The notes below the pieces were generated by a model that was not told where the DNA came from, ran no database searches, and saw only the letters and a program-made list of their open reading frames with translations. 15,376 bases of DNA from Gemmataceae bacterium (lineage in GTDB: Bacteria; Planctomycetota; Planctomycetia; Gemmatales; Gemmataceae): contig JAFMJU010000021.1 in assembly GCA_017853285.1 (NCBI GenBank), forward strand, positions 1 to 15,376, in the 5' to 3' direction. Below, piece by piece: positions 1 to 7,549 of the stretch (position 1 is its first letter; the number at the start of each line of letters is the position of its first letter). A program made the position numbers and the translations under genes.

Positions 1-1
1 C

Positions 2-1411
2 AATTCAGGCCAAATTGATGATCCCCTGACCCGTCGGTCGATCCGGGTGCTTTATCTCCAATACCTGGGAAGCCAGGTAGACCCGGAACTTCTCAAACGG
101 ATGACCTCCCTGGCCAATCAGGTGGAGAAAGATTTCAACTCGTTTCGCGCCAAGGTCGAAGGCCAGGAACTGACCGAGAACCAGATCCGGGATGTGCTCA
201 GGCAATCCACCGATGGTGAACGAAGGAAGCAGGTTTGGACAGCCAGCAAAAAGGTTGGGGAAGTTTTGGCACCCAACCTGAAGGAATTGGTCCGTCTGAG
301 AAACCAGGCAGCCAAATCCTTGGGTTTCACCAATTTTCACGCGCTTCAACTCCACCTGAACGAGCAGAGCGGCGAGGACCTTCTCAAACTGTTTGACGAG
401 TTGGACAACCTTACTCGCGAGCCATTCCTGACCCTGAAAAAGGAAATCGATAGCGAATTGGCCAAACGCTGCGGCACGACCGTTCAGGCATTGCGGCCAT
501 GGCATTACCATGACCCGTTTTTTCAGGAGAGCCCCTCGGTTTTCGCGGCGGATTTGGATGCCCCGTACAAAAATGCAGACATCCTCAAGCTTTGCCGGGA
601 CTTCTACCAGGGAATCGGACTCCCCATCGACCGGGTGCTTGGCAGGAGTGACCTGTACGAAAAAGCAGGCAAAAGTCCCCACGCCTTTTGCACCGACATC
701 GACCGCCAGGGGGATGTCAGGGTCCTTGCGAACATCGTGCCCAATGAATATTGGGCCAGCACGATGCTTCATGAACTGGGGCACGCGGTGTATTCCAGCC
801 TGAACATTCCCGAATCGATGCCCTATGTCCTTCGGTCAGAGGCCCACATCCTGGCGACCGAGGGGATAGCCATGCAATTCGAGCGTTTTTCCAAAAAAAC
901 AAAATTTCTGGGTGCCATGGGAATCACGGTCACCGACCCTGCCATGTTCGAAGCGGGCGCGAGCAAGGCGCTTCGGGCAAGGTTGCTTATCTTTTCCCGT
1001 TGGTGCCAGGTCATGCTTCGCTTCGAAAAATCGATGTACGAGAACCCGGACCAGGACCTGAACAAACTTTGGTGGGACTTGGTGGAGAAATACCAGGATA
1101 TTAAGCGGCCGGAAGGGCGCGATCAGCCGGACTTTGCCAGCAAGATCCACATTGTCAGCGCCCCGGTTTACTACCACAACTACATGATGGGTGAGCTTTT
1201 CGCCTCCCAGGTTCATGCCGCGTTGTGCCGAAAACTTTACCCGGGAGAGTCTCCCCGTGATGTGATCTACGTGAACAACAAGCAAGTGGGCGCTTTCCTG
1301 AAGGAAGCCATTTTTTCCAAAGGCAGGCTACTTCCCTGGAACGATTTGGTCCAATCGGCCACCGGTGAAAAACTAAACGCCAAGGCTTTTGCCCGCGATT
1401 TCCAACCCTGA
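2..1411 (+). CDS. M2-family (ACE-like) zinc metallopeptidase, 5' truncated by window edge
   Basis: This looks like a peptidyl-dipeptidase of the M2 (angiotensin-converting-enzyme-like) family, a zinc enzyme that cleaves oligopeptides. The HELGH zinc motif is encoded at 770-784. It is followed about 25 residues later by a Glu-containing stretch (ATEGIAMQFER) that should supply the third zinc ligand. The C-terminal part has the family's helical character, including a YYHNYMMGELFASQ segment. The reading frame is open to the first base, and the residues before the GTG at 47 (DPLTRRSIRVLYLQYLG) continue the family-like sequence. The true start therefore lies upstream and 47 is not the start; a signal peptide, common in this family, would be in the missing part. 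The next gene starts 45 bp downstream on the same strand with no terminator visible between them. Confidence 0.88.
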   Translation, partial: NSGQIDDPLTRRSIRVLYLQYLGSQVDPELLKRMTSLANQVEKDFNSFRAKVEGQELTENQIRDVLRQSTDGERRKQVWTASKKVGEVLAPNLKELVRLRNQAAKSLGFTNFHALQLHLNEQSGEDLLKLFDELDNLTREPFLTLKKEIDSELAKRCGTTVQALRPWHYHDPFFQESPSVFAADLDAPYKNADILKLCRDFYQGIGLPIDRVLGRSDLYEKAGKSPHAFCTDIDRQGDVRVLANIVPNEYWASTMLHELGHAVYSSLNIPESMPYVLRSEAHILATEGIAMQFERFSKKTKFLGAMGITVTDPAMFEAGASKALRARLLIFSRWCQVMLRFEKSMYENPDQDLNKLWWDLVEKYQDIKRPEGRDQPDFASKIHIVSAPVYYHNYMMGELFASQVHAALCRKLYPGESPRDVIYVNNKQVGAFLKEAIFSKGRLLPWNDLVQSATGEKLNAKAFARDFQP

Positions 1412-1456
1412 TTCGATCCCAAACAATCCAAACGCCATATTTCAGGAAGCCCGCCC

Positions 1457-2593
1457 ATGAGCCATGACAACCAATCCTCCTGCCCCAAGGCCCGACAGAA
1501 GGTTTTGTCCCAGCTTTCCAACAAGCTCATTTCACCCCCCAAGGTCTCCGGGAATATCCAAGCCGCTGATCTGATGGACTCCATTTTCCTCTCCTACAAC
1601 GGGGGGCGACTGCGGGAGGCTGGACAACTGCTAGTCAACCGGATGACCCGCGAAGACACCACCCTGGGCTTGTCCCTATCCGGGGCACTAACACCCGCCG
1701 GTTTGGGAATGTCGTGCCTGGTTCCGCTGATCGAGGCGGGGTACATCGACTGGATTGTCTCCACCGGGGCTAACATTTACCACGACGCCCATTTTGCCCT
1801 TGGCATGAGCTTGCACCAATCCCGTCCGGGCTTGGATGATCTCTTGCTGCGGGAAAACCAAGTGATCCGCATCTACGACATCATTTTCGAGTACGACAAC
1901 CTGCTGGGAACCGACTCGTTTTTCAGGGCCATGGCCCAGGCCGAGCCATTCCAGACGACCCTAAGCAGCGCAGAATTCCATCATCTGGCAGGTGGAGTGC
2001 TGGCAAAACGGGAGGAAGAGCACGGTTTGGTTGGCAAAAGCTTTCTCGCCGCGGCCCATCGGGCTGGTGTGCCCGTATTCACCTCCTCCCCCGGAGACAG
2101 TTCCATCGGAATGAACCTGGCGGCCCTGCAACTGGAAGGAAACGGGTTGAGGATCGATCCCCTGAAGGATGTGAACCAATCAGCAGCCATTGTGTGGCAA
2201 GCCAAACGGAAGGGCCACAGCGGGGTATGGATCCTTGGCGGTGGCTCCCCGAAGAATTTCATGCTTCAAACCGAACCCCAAATCCAGGAAGTACTTGGTT
2301 TGGAGGAAAGCGGGCATGATTATTTTTTGCAGATAACCGACGCCCGTCCCGACACGGGTGGGCTCAGCGGTGCGACACCCCAGGAGGCCATGACCTGGGG
2401 CAAGGTGGACCCCGAACAATTGCCAGGAACTGTCACCTGCTACCTGGACAGCACGGTGGCACTCCCCCTGTTGACCGCCTACACTTTGGCGCGGTCCAAA
2501 CCCAGACCCCACAAGCGTCTGATTGATCGCCTTCCGGCGCTGATGGACCAACTCAAGGAAAGCTATCTGGCCCGAAAAAAGGAGAAGGCCTGA
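1457..2593 (+). CDS. Deoxyhypusine synthase-like protein (probable homospermidine-type polyamine enzyme)
   Basis: The 378-aa product belongs to the deoxyhypusine synthase fold family, NAD-dependent enzymes that move the aminobutyl group of spermidine onto an acceptor amine. Visible signatures are STGANIYHD at residues 102-110, the Gly-rich GVWILGGGSPKNF segment, and a WGK motif whose Lys (K316) matches the catalytic lysine that forms the enzyme-substrate imine. Bacteria lack eIF5A, so protein hypusination is unlikely. A bacterial homologue (SpeY in Anabaena) was reported to make homospermidine, and that role is my inference here. The ATG at 1457 has an AGGAAG ribosome-binding site about 8 nt upstream. 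The gene follows the M2 peptidase by 45 bp and is closed by the hairpin terminator at 2630-2663. Confidence 0.85.
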   Translation: MSHDNQSSCPKARQKVLSQLSNKLISPPKVSGNIQAADLMDSIFLSYNGGRLREAGQLLVNRMTREDTTLGLSLSGALTPAGLGMSCLVPLIEAGYIDWIVSTGANIYHDAHFALGMSLHQSRPGLDDLLLRENQVIRIYDIIFEYDNLLGTDSFFRAMAQAEPFQTTLSSAEFHHLAGGVLAKREEEHGLVGKSFLAAAHRAGVPVFTSSPGDSSIGMNLAALQLEGNGLRIDPLKDVNQSAAIVWQAKRKGHSGVWILGGGSPKNFMLQTEPQIQEVLGLEESGHDYFLQITDARPDTGGLSGATPQEAMTWGKVDPEQLPGTVTCYLDSTVALPLLTAYTLARSKPRPHKRLIDRLPALMDQLKESYLARKKEKA

Positions 2594-2629
2594 GCCAAAT
2601 GAAGCCCAGGCCTTCAGGCTGAAATGTGT

Positions 2630-2663
2630 GGAGGGGCGGAGACAACCGTCCCTCCTTCTTTTA
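2630..2663 (+). terminator. Rho-independent terminator after the deoxyhypusine synthase-like gene
   Basis: GGAGGGGCGG (2630-2639) pairs with CCGTCCCTCC (2646-2655). This gives a 10-bp stem with one G-T wobble and a 6-nt loop, followed by a T-rich tail at 2656-2662. The tail reaches into the stop codon of the converging lipoprotein gene. On the minus strand the same stem is followed by ACACATTT rather than a T run, so it should act mainly on plus-strand transcription. A second inverted repeat just upstream (GAAGGCCTG 2584-2592 with CAGGCCTTC 2607-2615) overlaps the stop codon of the upstream gene and has no T tract. Confidence 0.8.
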
Positions 2664-3722
2664 CCGACTGCCCAAAACCCTCTGGAGGGCGGCTGCCCAT
2701 TCCGGGCGGGTTTCAGGCTTGAAACCAAGCCTTGCGGCCTGATCCCTGGCGGTACTTTCCGGGATATTCAGGACCGTCACAGCATATGCGACCCAAAGGG
2801 GCCCGACCCTTCCCCCGTCACGGTCGTAGATGAAGGCTGGACGCCCGCCGCGCTGGCGAATTTCACTGGCGACCTGTCGGACTGCGGTTTGATCAAAAGT
2901 ATCAGCCCCCATCTCAATGGAGGTGAATGTCAGACCGGCCCGCGCAAACATCGCCTTGTCCGCCGAATCATCTTCACCGGGTGCGCGGGCATGGATCACC
3001 AGATCAAAGCCTGCCTGCTTGAGCCATTGAATACCATCCGGAAAAGGTTGTTGTCCGGCAGCAATATTTTCAGCCAAAACCGCATATCCCGGGATATCCA
3101 CCGGGAAAACAGCCGGCTGAGTAGGTTTGGCGGTGGATTGTTTTTCCACCGACTTGCCTGTTTCCGGTGGCCCCAGAACAACATGATTGGAATTCGATTC
3201 CACCAATGCTTGAGGTTGCTGGTACCCCAGGGTTGGGCCGTTGGTTGATGGATTCGTGATCGGGGCGACAGGGAATGCAGCAGGGGAAGGCTGGGGACTG
3301 CCATTACTCCCGGGATTATTCAGCGTGGACGGGTTAGGGGAACCTAACAAAGGATTCGAAGGTGACAATGCAGGGGAATTGGGCCCGGGAACAACCGGCA
3401 GCGATGCTCCGACGGGGGGTGGGCCGTACCCTGCTTGCCCAATTACTGCTGGGGGATTTCCAGGAACACTTCCAGCCGGGACGGCCCCGGGTGGCAAACT
3501 TCCCACTGGAATAGACCCGGGAGGCAGTTGCGGACAGGTCGGGCAGCTACCCGGTTTTTGGACACTTCCAAACAGCCGTTGTCGCAAAGGAGGCCGTTGC
3601 GGGCAGTTGGCAGTCGTAGTGATGGGAGCGGGCGCTCCACAAGAATTGGTGGTTTGGCATCCGGTCAGCAAGGTGATTCCCGCCAACCCGCATCCAGCCA
3701 CCGGCCCCAAGGACGTTTTCAT
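2661..3722 (-). CDS. Pro-rich lipoprotein with C-terminal dual-specificity-phosphatase-like domain, catalytic Cys replaced by Asp
   Basis: This 353-aa protein has three parts. The N-terminus is a lipoprotein signal with lipobox LTGC (Cys22), so it is probably membrane-anchored outside the cytoplasm. Residues about 40-205 are a low-complexity linker rich in Pro, Gly, Ser and Asn, with degenerate PPGSxPxGS-like repeats near 67-90 and extra Cys at 28, 40, 60 and 63. Residues about 206-345 resemble the small phosphatase fold of DUF442/dual-specificity-like proteins: a GYAVLAENIAAGQQP start, a helix, then the P-loop region FIYDRDGGRVG. The expected signature is C-x-x-G-x-R; here position 300 is Asp (codon GAC at 2823-2825) while Gly303 and Arg305 are kept. 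It is therefore probably a non-catalytic relative. The start is supported by CAGGAG about 8 nt before the ATG. It converges on the upstream terminator and diverges from fau. Confidence 0.75.
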   Translation of the reverse strand: MKTSLGPVAGCGLAGITLLTGCQTTNSCGAPAPITTTANCPQRPPLRQRLFGSVQKPGSCPTCPQLPPGSIPVGSLPPGAVPAGSVPGNPPAVIGQAGYGPPPVGASLPVVPGPNSPALSPSNPLLGSPNPSTLNNPGSNGSPQPSPAAFPVAPITNPSTNGPTLGYQQPQALVESNSNHVVLGPPETGKSVEKQSTAKPTQPAVFPVDIPGYAVLAENIAAGQQPFPDGIQWLKQAGFDLVIHARAPGEDDSADKAMFARAGLTFTSIEMGADTFDQTAVRQVASEIRQRGGRPAFIYDRDGGRVGPLWVAYAVTVLNIPESTARDQAARLGFKPETRPEWAAALQRVLGSR

Positions 3723-3984
3723 TTTTTAGCTCCTGACTTGACTTTTCCAGTTTACGCATCAGCTGGTGGGGGTAGAAAAGGACACTTGAGGCAAATTTGA
3801 ATTTTTCCGGAAAAAGTCTGCCGAGCGTACCGACTGTGCCGTTGTTTCTTCCAAAAACCGGTGCCGGAATGGCAAAACAGCCCCACCAAACGGCCGGAGG
3901 GTCCTAAAAAGTATGAAGAGGGCTTGGGTAAACAGGCTCTTTCCAGTTCGGACGGACCATTTTCAAGCGGAGATTTCGGGCACC
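3723..3984. promoter_or_regulatory. Divergent intergenic region between lipoprotein and fau, with a 14-bp palindrome
   Basis: This stretch separates the minus-strand lipoprotein from the plus-strand fau-fhcD-xerD group and must hold the promoters for both. I cannot assign convincing -35/-10 pairs. The clearest element is the perfect palindrome TTTTTCCGGAAAAA at 3802-3815, which could be an operator or a chance match. Nearest the lipoprotein is its ribosome-binding site CAGGAG. The segment 3913-3984 is also an in-frame extension of fau from an alternative ATG at 3913. Confidence 0.4.
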
Positions 3985-4599
3985 ATGTCCACCCAGCAAA
4001 CCGATGCCAACGCACTCCAAGAATTGAAGAAAAACCTCCGAGCCCAAGCCCATGAGCGTCGAAACGCTCAAGAAAACAAGGATGGACTCAGCGAAATCAT
4101 TTGCGACCAGTTGATGGCCACCCCTGAGTATCAAGCCGCCAAAACGGTCCTTTGGTACGTGGATGTCCGGAGCGAGGTTCGAACCCGCAACCATTTCCCC
4201 AAAGCCTTGGGAAAAGGCCAAAAGGTGATCGTCCCCTATTGCGTGGACGGCCTGCTGGATCTTTTCCATCTGGAAAGCATGGATGAGCTTTCCCTAGGCA
4301 TGTATCGCATTCTCGAACCGAAGACAGAATTGCGCGATCAACCAGGAAAACGGGTTTATCCTCAAGACCTCGATCTGGTGGTTGTACCTGGAGTCGCCTT
4401 TGACCGGCGTGGTGGACGGATGGGACATGGGTTTGGCTACTACGACAAGCTTTTGGAGCATGTAAAACCAGGCACCCCGCTCCTTGCCTTGGCTTTTGAG
4501 TGCCAGGTTTACGATGAGATTCCGGTGGCTAGCCATGATGTCTTTATGAACGCGGTCATCACTGAGAAAGGCGTGATCCGGCCAGCAAAAAATGCCTGA
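3985..4599 (+). CDS. fau: 5-formyltetrahydrofolate cyclo-ligase (5,10-methenyl-THF synthetase)
   Basis: The enzyme converts 5-formyl-THF to 5,10-methenyl-THF using ATP, returning the storage or by-product folate to the active C1 pool in the cytoplasm. The family hallmark near the C-terminus is clear: FDRRGGRMGHGFGYYD, matching the conserved GGGRxGxGxGYYD-type loop. The N-terminal LKKNLRAQAHERR helix and the VLWYVDVRSEV segment also fit. I chose ATG 3985 (204 aa) because the family homology begins shortly after it. An in-frame ATG at 3913 would give 228 aa and has a GGAGGG about 11 nt upstream, but its added residues look non-coding. It leads a plus-strand group with fhcD 41 bp downstream, joining folate and methanopterin C1 metabolism. 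The function is secure; the start is not. Confidence 0.88.
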   Translation: MSTQQTDANALQELKKNLRAQAHERRNAQENKDGLSEIICDQLMATPEYQAAKTVLWYVDVRSEVRTRNHFPKALGKGQKVIVPYCVDGLLDLFHLESMDELSLGMYRILEPKTELRDQPGKRVYPQDLDLVVVPGVAFDRRGGRMGHGFGYYDKLLEHVKPGTPLLALAFECQVYDEIPVASHDVFMNAVITEKGVIRPAKNA

Positions 4600-4640
4600 T
4601 TGCCATTTTCTTGAAACCGACCTGAAAGCTAGGGGCCACG

Positions 4641-5570
4641 ATGCCAGCACTGGTGGATGACACTTACGCGGAAGCTTTTCGAAGCCTCTACGCGGAAGTC
4701 CTGGTTACAGCGCGGGACAGGAAGTGGCTTGACCATGCCGTTTCGGCGGCAACTGGAAACGCCTCCAGCACCATCATGTGCGACTGTGAGGCCGGCTTGG
4801 ATCGGTATGTCGGTCCGGGTGGGGATGAATCCTTCCCCACCCCGGACGGGCGGCCGGGTGCGATCCTTCAATTTCATGTGCCAAGGTTTCGCAAGGACCG
4901 GGTGGAGGCGCTTGAGAAATCGCTTCTGGTACGCCTTTCCCAAAATGTCCTCACCTGCCCCACCGCCCGGGCCTTCAGCGTGATGGACACCCCGGATTGG
5001 TTACCTATTGGCAGAAAAATCGCCTATTTCGGCGATCGGCACCAATTCAAGGATGAACGGAACGGCCGGAAAGTTTGGGTGATTCCAATCCTCGGCGGTG
5101 AATTTTGGCTGGACCGCAGATTTGGCTACACCGACGGCCTGATGGGGGGCAACCTCTGGCTGATGGGGGACAGCGTTGATTCAGCCCTGCTTGCCGCTGA
5201 AAAGGGCCATGCGGCCGCGATGTTGGTTCCAGGGGTGATATGCCCCTTTCCGGGGGGTCTGGCCGGCAGCGGATCAAAGGCGGGAAGCAGCTACAAGTTC
5301 ACTATCGCGAGCACCTACGCGGAATTCTGCCCAACCCTGCGCGAAAAGATGGGTGGGGCGTGCAAACTTCCTCCCGGTGTGAATTCGGTGATGGAAATCA
5401 TCATGAATGGCAAGGACCTCCCAACCCTTGTCAAAGCCACCCAGGCAGCGGTTGATGCGGCCAAGGATACCCCTGGCCTTGTCCTGGTTTCCGCCGGAAA
5501 TTACGGGGGCCGTTTGGGAAAGAGCTTCATCTATCTGGACCCTTCCAAACAACCGCCCATCCCAGGGTAA
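4641..5570 (+). CDS. fhcD: Formylmethanofuran--tetrahydromethanopterin N-formyltransferase
   Basis: This 309-aa protein matches Ftr/FhcD, which transfers a formyl group between methanofuran (or its bacterial analogue) and tetrahydromethanopterin. In bacteria it acts in the formaldehyde-oxidation branch as part of the Fhc complex; in methanogens it acts early in CO2 reduction. Conserved blocks are visible: PFPGG at 202-206 followed by SGSKAGSSYKF at 210-220, CPTLR at 230-234, and the C-terminal AGNYGGRLGK at 285-294. Length agrees with the roughly 300-aa family. An AGGGG at 4631-4635 lies 5 nt before the ATG. The gene sits 41 bp after fau and its stop lies 1 nt before the XerD start. No fhcA, fhcB, fhcC, mch or mtd gene is present in the window, so the rest of the pathway must be elsewhere. 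H4MPT-linked C1 genes are known in planctomycetes. Confidence 0.93.
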   Translation: MPALVDDTYAEAFRSLYAEVLVTARDRKWLDHAVSAATGNASSTIMCDCEAGLDRYVGPGGDESFPTPDGRPGAILQFHVPRFRKDRVEALEKSLLVRLSQNVLTCPTARAFSVMDTPDWLPIGRKIAYFGDRHQFKDERNGRKVWVIPILGGEFWLDRRFGYTDGLMGGNLWLMGDSVDSALLAAEKGHAAAMLVPGVICPFPGGLAGSGSKAGSSYKFTIASTYAEFCPTLREKMGGACKLPPGVNSVMEIIMNGKDLPTLVKATQAAVDAAKDTPGLVLVSAGNYGGRLGKSFIYLDPSKQPPIPG

Positions 5571-5571
5571 A

Positions 5572-6531
5572 ATGATGGCCAAAAAAGCTTCCAAGGCAAT
5601 GGCGCGGCTGGCCGAGGATCTGGAAGCTTTCCAGCACTACATCAAAGGGGAGCGCTCCCTTTCCAGGCACACCTGCAACGCCTACCAACGGGATTTGAAC
5701 CGATTTGCCCGCTGGGCGCTGGATGGAATGGCGGATCCATACCATCCCGGTATGGAGGAATTGGCATCCTTCATCGCCTGGATGACCGACGCTGAAAAAC
5801 TGGAACCTGCCAGCATTGCCAGGCATCTGGCGTCACTTAGGTCCTTCTACCGATTTCTGAAGTTGGAAGAACGGGTGCGCGAGACCGCGGTGGACCTACT
5901 GGCCGCCCCGTCCCTTTGGCAAAGGATCCCGCAAGTACTCAGCCTGGACATGGTCAACCGGCTCCTGGATTCTCCCCAGGAGGTTGAACGCTACTGGCTA
6001 AGGGACAAGGCGCTTCTGGAAACCCTTTACGCGACCGGTTGCAGGGCTTCAGAAACGGTTGGCCTGAAGCTGGAAGACATCCAACTGGCGGAGGGGTTTT
6101 GCAAATGCTTAGGAAAGGGTTCCAAGCAACGCATCGTGCCCCTGGGCAGCCACGCAATTGAGGCCCTCAAGCGGTACTTGGGCGAAATGCGCCCCAAAAT
6201 GGCCAAACCGGACGGTCCCAGCAATGTCTTCCTCAGCCGGGCTGGCCAGCCGATGGATCGAATCACCCTGTGGAGAATCGTCAAGCGCCATGCGCGGCGA
6301 TTGGGCTTACATGCCAAGGTGAGCCCACACACACTGCGGCACAGTTTCGCGACCCACTTGCTGGCTGGGGGCGCCGAACTGCGTAGCGTGCAGGAAATGC
6401 TCGGACACGCGGCAATCGCCACGACCCAAAAGTACACGCATGTTGACAGGGAGCGCCTGAAAGCGCTCCACAAGAATTTCCACCCCAGAGGCGGCAAGAA
6501 GCCCTCCCAGCCCGATCCCCAAAAAGAATGA
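5572..6531 (+). CDS. xerD: Tyrosine recombinase, XerD type
   Basis: A 319-aa site-specific tyrosine recombinase, most like XerC/XerD proteins that resolve chromosome dimers at dif. An N-terminal SAM-like core-binding domain (about residues 10-105) precedes the catalytic domain. The full catalytic set is present: R158 (GCRASE), K182 (GKGSKQR), H253 and R256 (HTLRHSFATH), H279 (LGHAAIATT) and nucleophile Y288 (QKYTHVD). The C-terminal LKALHKNFHPRG resembles the LHQQHHPR end of XerD, which favours XerD over a phage integrase. The frame is open back to 5407 inside fhcD, but ATG 5572, 1 nt after the fhcD stop with AGGG just upstream, gives the usual length; ATG 5575 is equally possible. No attachment site, phage or transposon genes lie nearby, so it looks like a housekeeping recombinase. 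Confidence 0.88.
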   Translation: MMAKKASKAMARLAEDLEAFQHYIKGERSLSRHTCNAYQRDLNRFARWALDGMADPYHPGMEELASFIAWMTDAEKLEPASIARHLASLRSFYRFLKLEERVRETAVDLLAAPSLWQRIPQVLSLDMVNRLLDSPQEVERYWLRDKALLETLYATGCRASETVGLKLEDIQLAEGFCKCLGKGSKQRIVPLGSHAIEALKRYLGEMRPKMAKPDGPSNVFLSRAGQPMDRITLWRIVKRHARRLGLHAKVSPHTLRHSFATHLLAGGAELRSVQEMLGHAAIATTQKYTHVDRERLKALHKNFHPRGGKKPSQPDPQKE

Positions 6532-6534
6532 AAG

Positions 6535-7518
6535 CTATTCGGGTGTTGCCGGACCCAAACAGGTCACATCCACCGGACCGGCAGATAGCGTTTCTCCCTG
6601 GGTCCAAAAAGCCCTCCGGACAAATCCCAATCCCATACAGCCTTCCCTTGGATGCTCCGCCACCGAGGTGATGGAACCGGCATCCTTGTCCAGCTTCTTC
6701 AAGCCAGTTGGCAACTCCACGGGAAGGTCCGACAGGGATAACTTGCAAAGGCGTTTGGTGATTTGGCCCCTGTCACGCGCCATCACGATCGGTTCCTGAC
6801 CCAAATAGCATCCCTTCGTGGCCGCCACGGCAAAACGGTTGCGGCCCAGCTCGGAAACGAATGTTTCCGCACCTATTTCCCTACCCCATTCAGGTGATCC
6901 CGCCCAAATACGAACCCACTCCATTTGGGCCCGCGAAACCCATTCCACGCCTTGGGTGACCAACATTTCACGCACGGCTTGGTCATGTTTTGCCTGGAAT
7001 ACCAGGTCGTATCCCTCGTAACCAAAAAAATCCCGGCGACGGACATGGGCAACCACCCTGCCGCCCAAAGATCTCTCCATGTGCTGCCAGTTTTCCAAAG
7101 GGGGAACCGGGTCGCCGATCACCACCTCCAGGACACCCTTGGCGGATGCGCCAGCCAGGTGAAATTGACCAAATCCACTGGTTCTGTCAGCAAATTCAGC
7201 CTGTTCGCTGATCAAGTGCCGGTCGAGGTGGGCCATCAGGGTCGGGGCTTCACCTGGAGGCAAATCGATCCAGTAGGCATCGCGTCCCTGGCTGAGGACA
7301 ACATGGTAGATATTTCCCCAGGCAACCGAGCGGGCCCGTGCATTGCAGAAAAATGCCTCTGAACCAGCGCCTATCGGCATGCCAGACACATCGGTGGTGC
7401 TCAGATTGTGGAGGAACATGGCCGCTTCCGGCCCGAAAACCTCCACCTTGCCACGGTTGGACTCATCCAAGGCCAAGGCACCTGTTTCCATTCGGTTCAG
7501 CAAATCCAAAGATTCCAT
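6535..7518 (-). CDS. ygfZ: YgfZ/GcvT-like folate-binding protein
   Basis: A 327-aa member of the YgfZ family, related to the GcvT aminomethyltransferase fold. YgfZ proteins bind tetrahydrofolate and help assemble or repair Fe-S clusters in certain enzymes. The diagnostic motif K-G-C-Y-x-G-Q-E is intact at residues 235-242 (KGCYLGQE), including the functionally important Cys237. The preceding WVRIWAGSPEWGREI segment matches the family's usual 'R...G.P..G.E' stretch. ATG 7518 is preferred over the in-frame TTG at 7533, which would add five residues. It is the last gene of the minus-strand run starting at asd, 31 bp after the LarA-like gene. It converges with xerD, only 3 bp separating the stops. 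The nearby Fe-S ferredoxin and heme genes are on the other strand and may be coincidental. Confidence 0.9.
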   Translation of the reverse strand: MESLDLLNRMETGALALDESNRGKVEVFGPEAAMFLHNLSTTDVSGMPIGAGSEAFFCNARARSVAWGNIYHVVLSQGRDAYWIDLPPGEAPTLMAHLDRHLISEQAEFADRTSGFGQFHLAGASAKGVLEVVIGDPVPPLENWQHMERSLGGRVVAHVRRRDFFGYEGYDLVFQAKHDQAVREMLVTQGVEWVSRAQMEWVRIWAGSPEWGREIGAETFVSELGRNRFAVAATKGCYLGQEPIVMARDRGQITKRLCKLSLSDLPVELPTGLKKLDKDAGSITSVAEHPREGCMGLGFVRRAFWTQGETLSAGPVDVTCLGPATPE

Positions 7519-7549
7519 TTTGCACCCGCCCAACGCCTTTGGTCAAAAT

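Noticed and set aside
5..784. Long minus-strand open frame (259 codons) opposite the M2 peptidase
   Set aside because: It lies entirely antisense to a clear zinc-peptidase coding frame, with no recognisable domain and no support for its start.
2628..3729. Plus-strand open frames opposite the lipoprotein, one Gly-rich
   Set aside because: They are complements of the Pro-rich linker (Pro codons read as Gly), while the minus strand has a lipobox, a ribosome-binding site and a domain.
5407..5571. N-terminal extension of the recombinase into fhcD
   Set aside because: The extra residues are an out-of-frame reading of conserved fhcD sequence; ATG 5572 gives the family length.
5572..6531. The tyrosine recombinase as a sign of an integrated mobile element
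   Set aside because: It has XerD-like ends, and its neighbours are housekeeping genes. I saw no flanking repeats, tRNA attachment site or phage genes.
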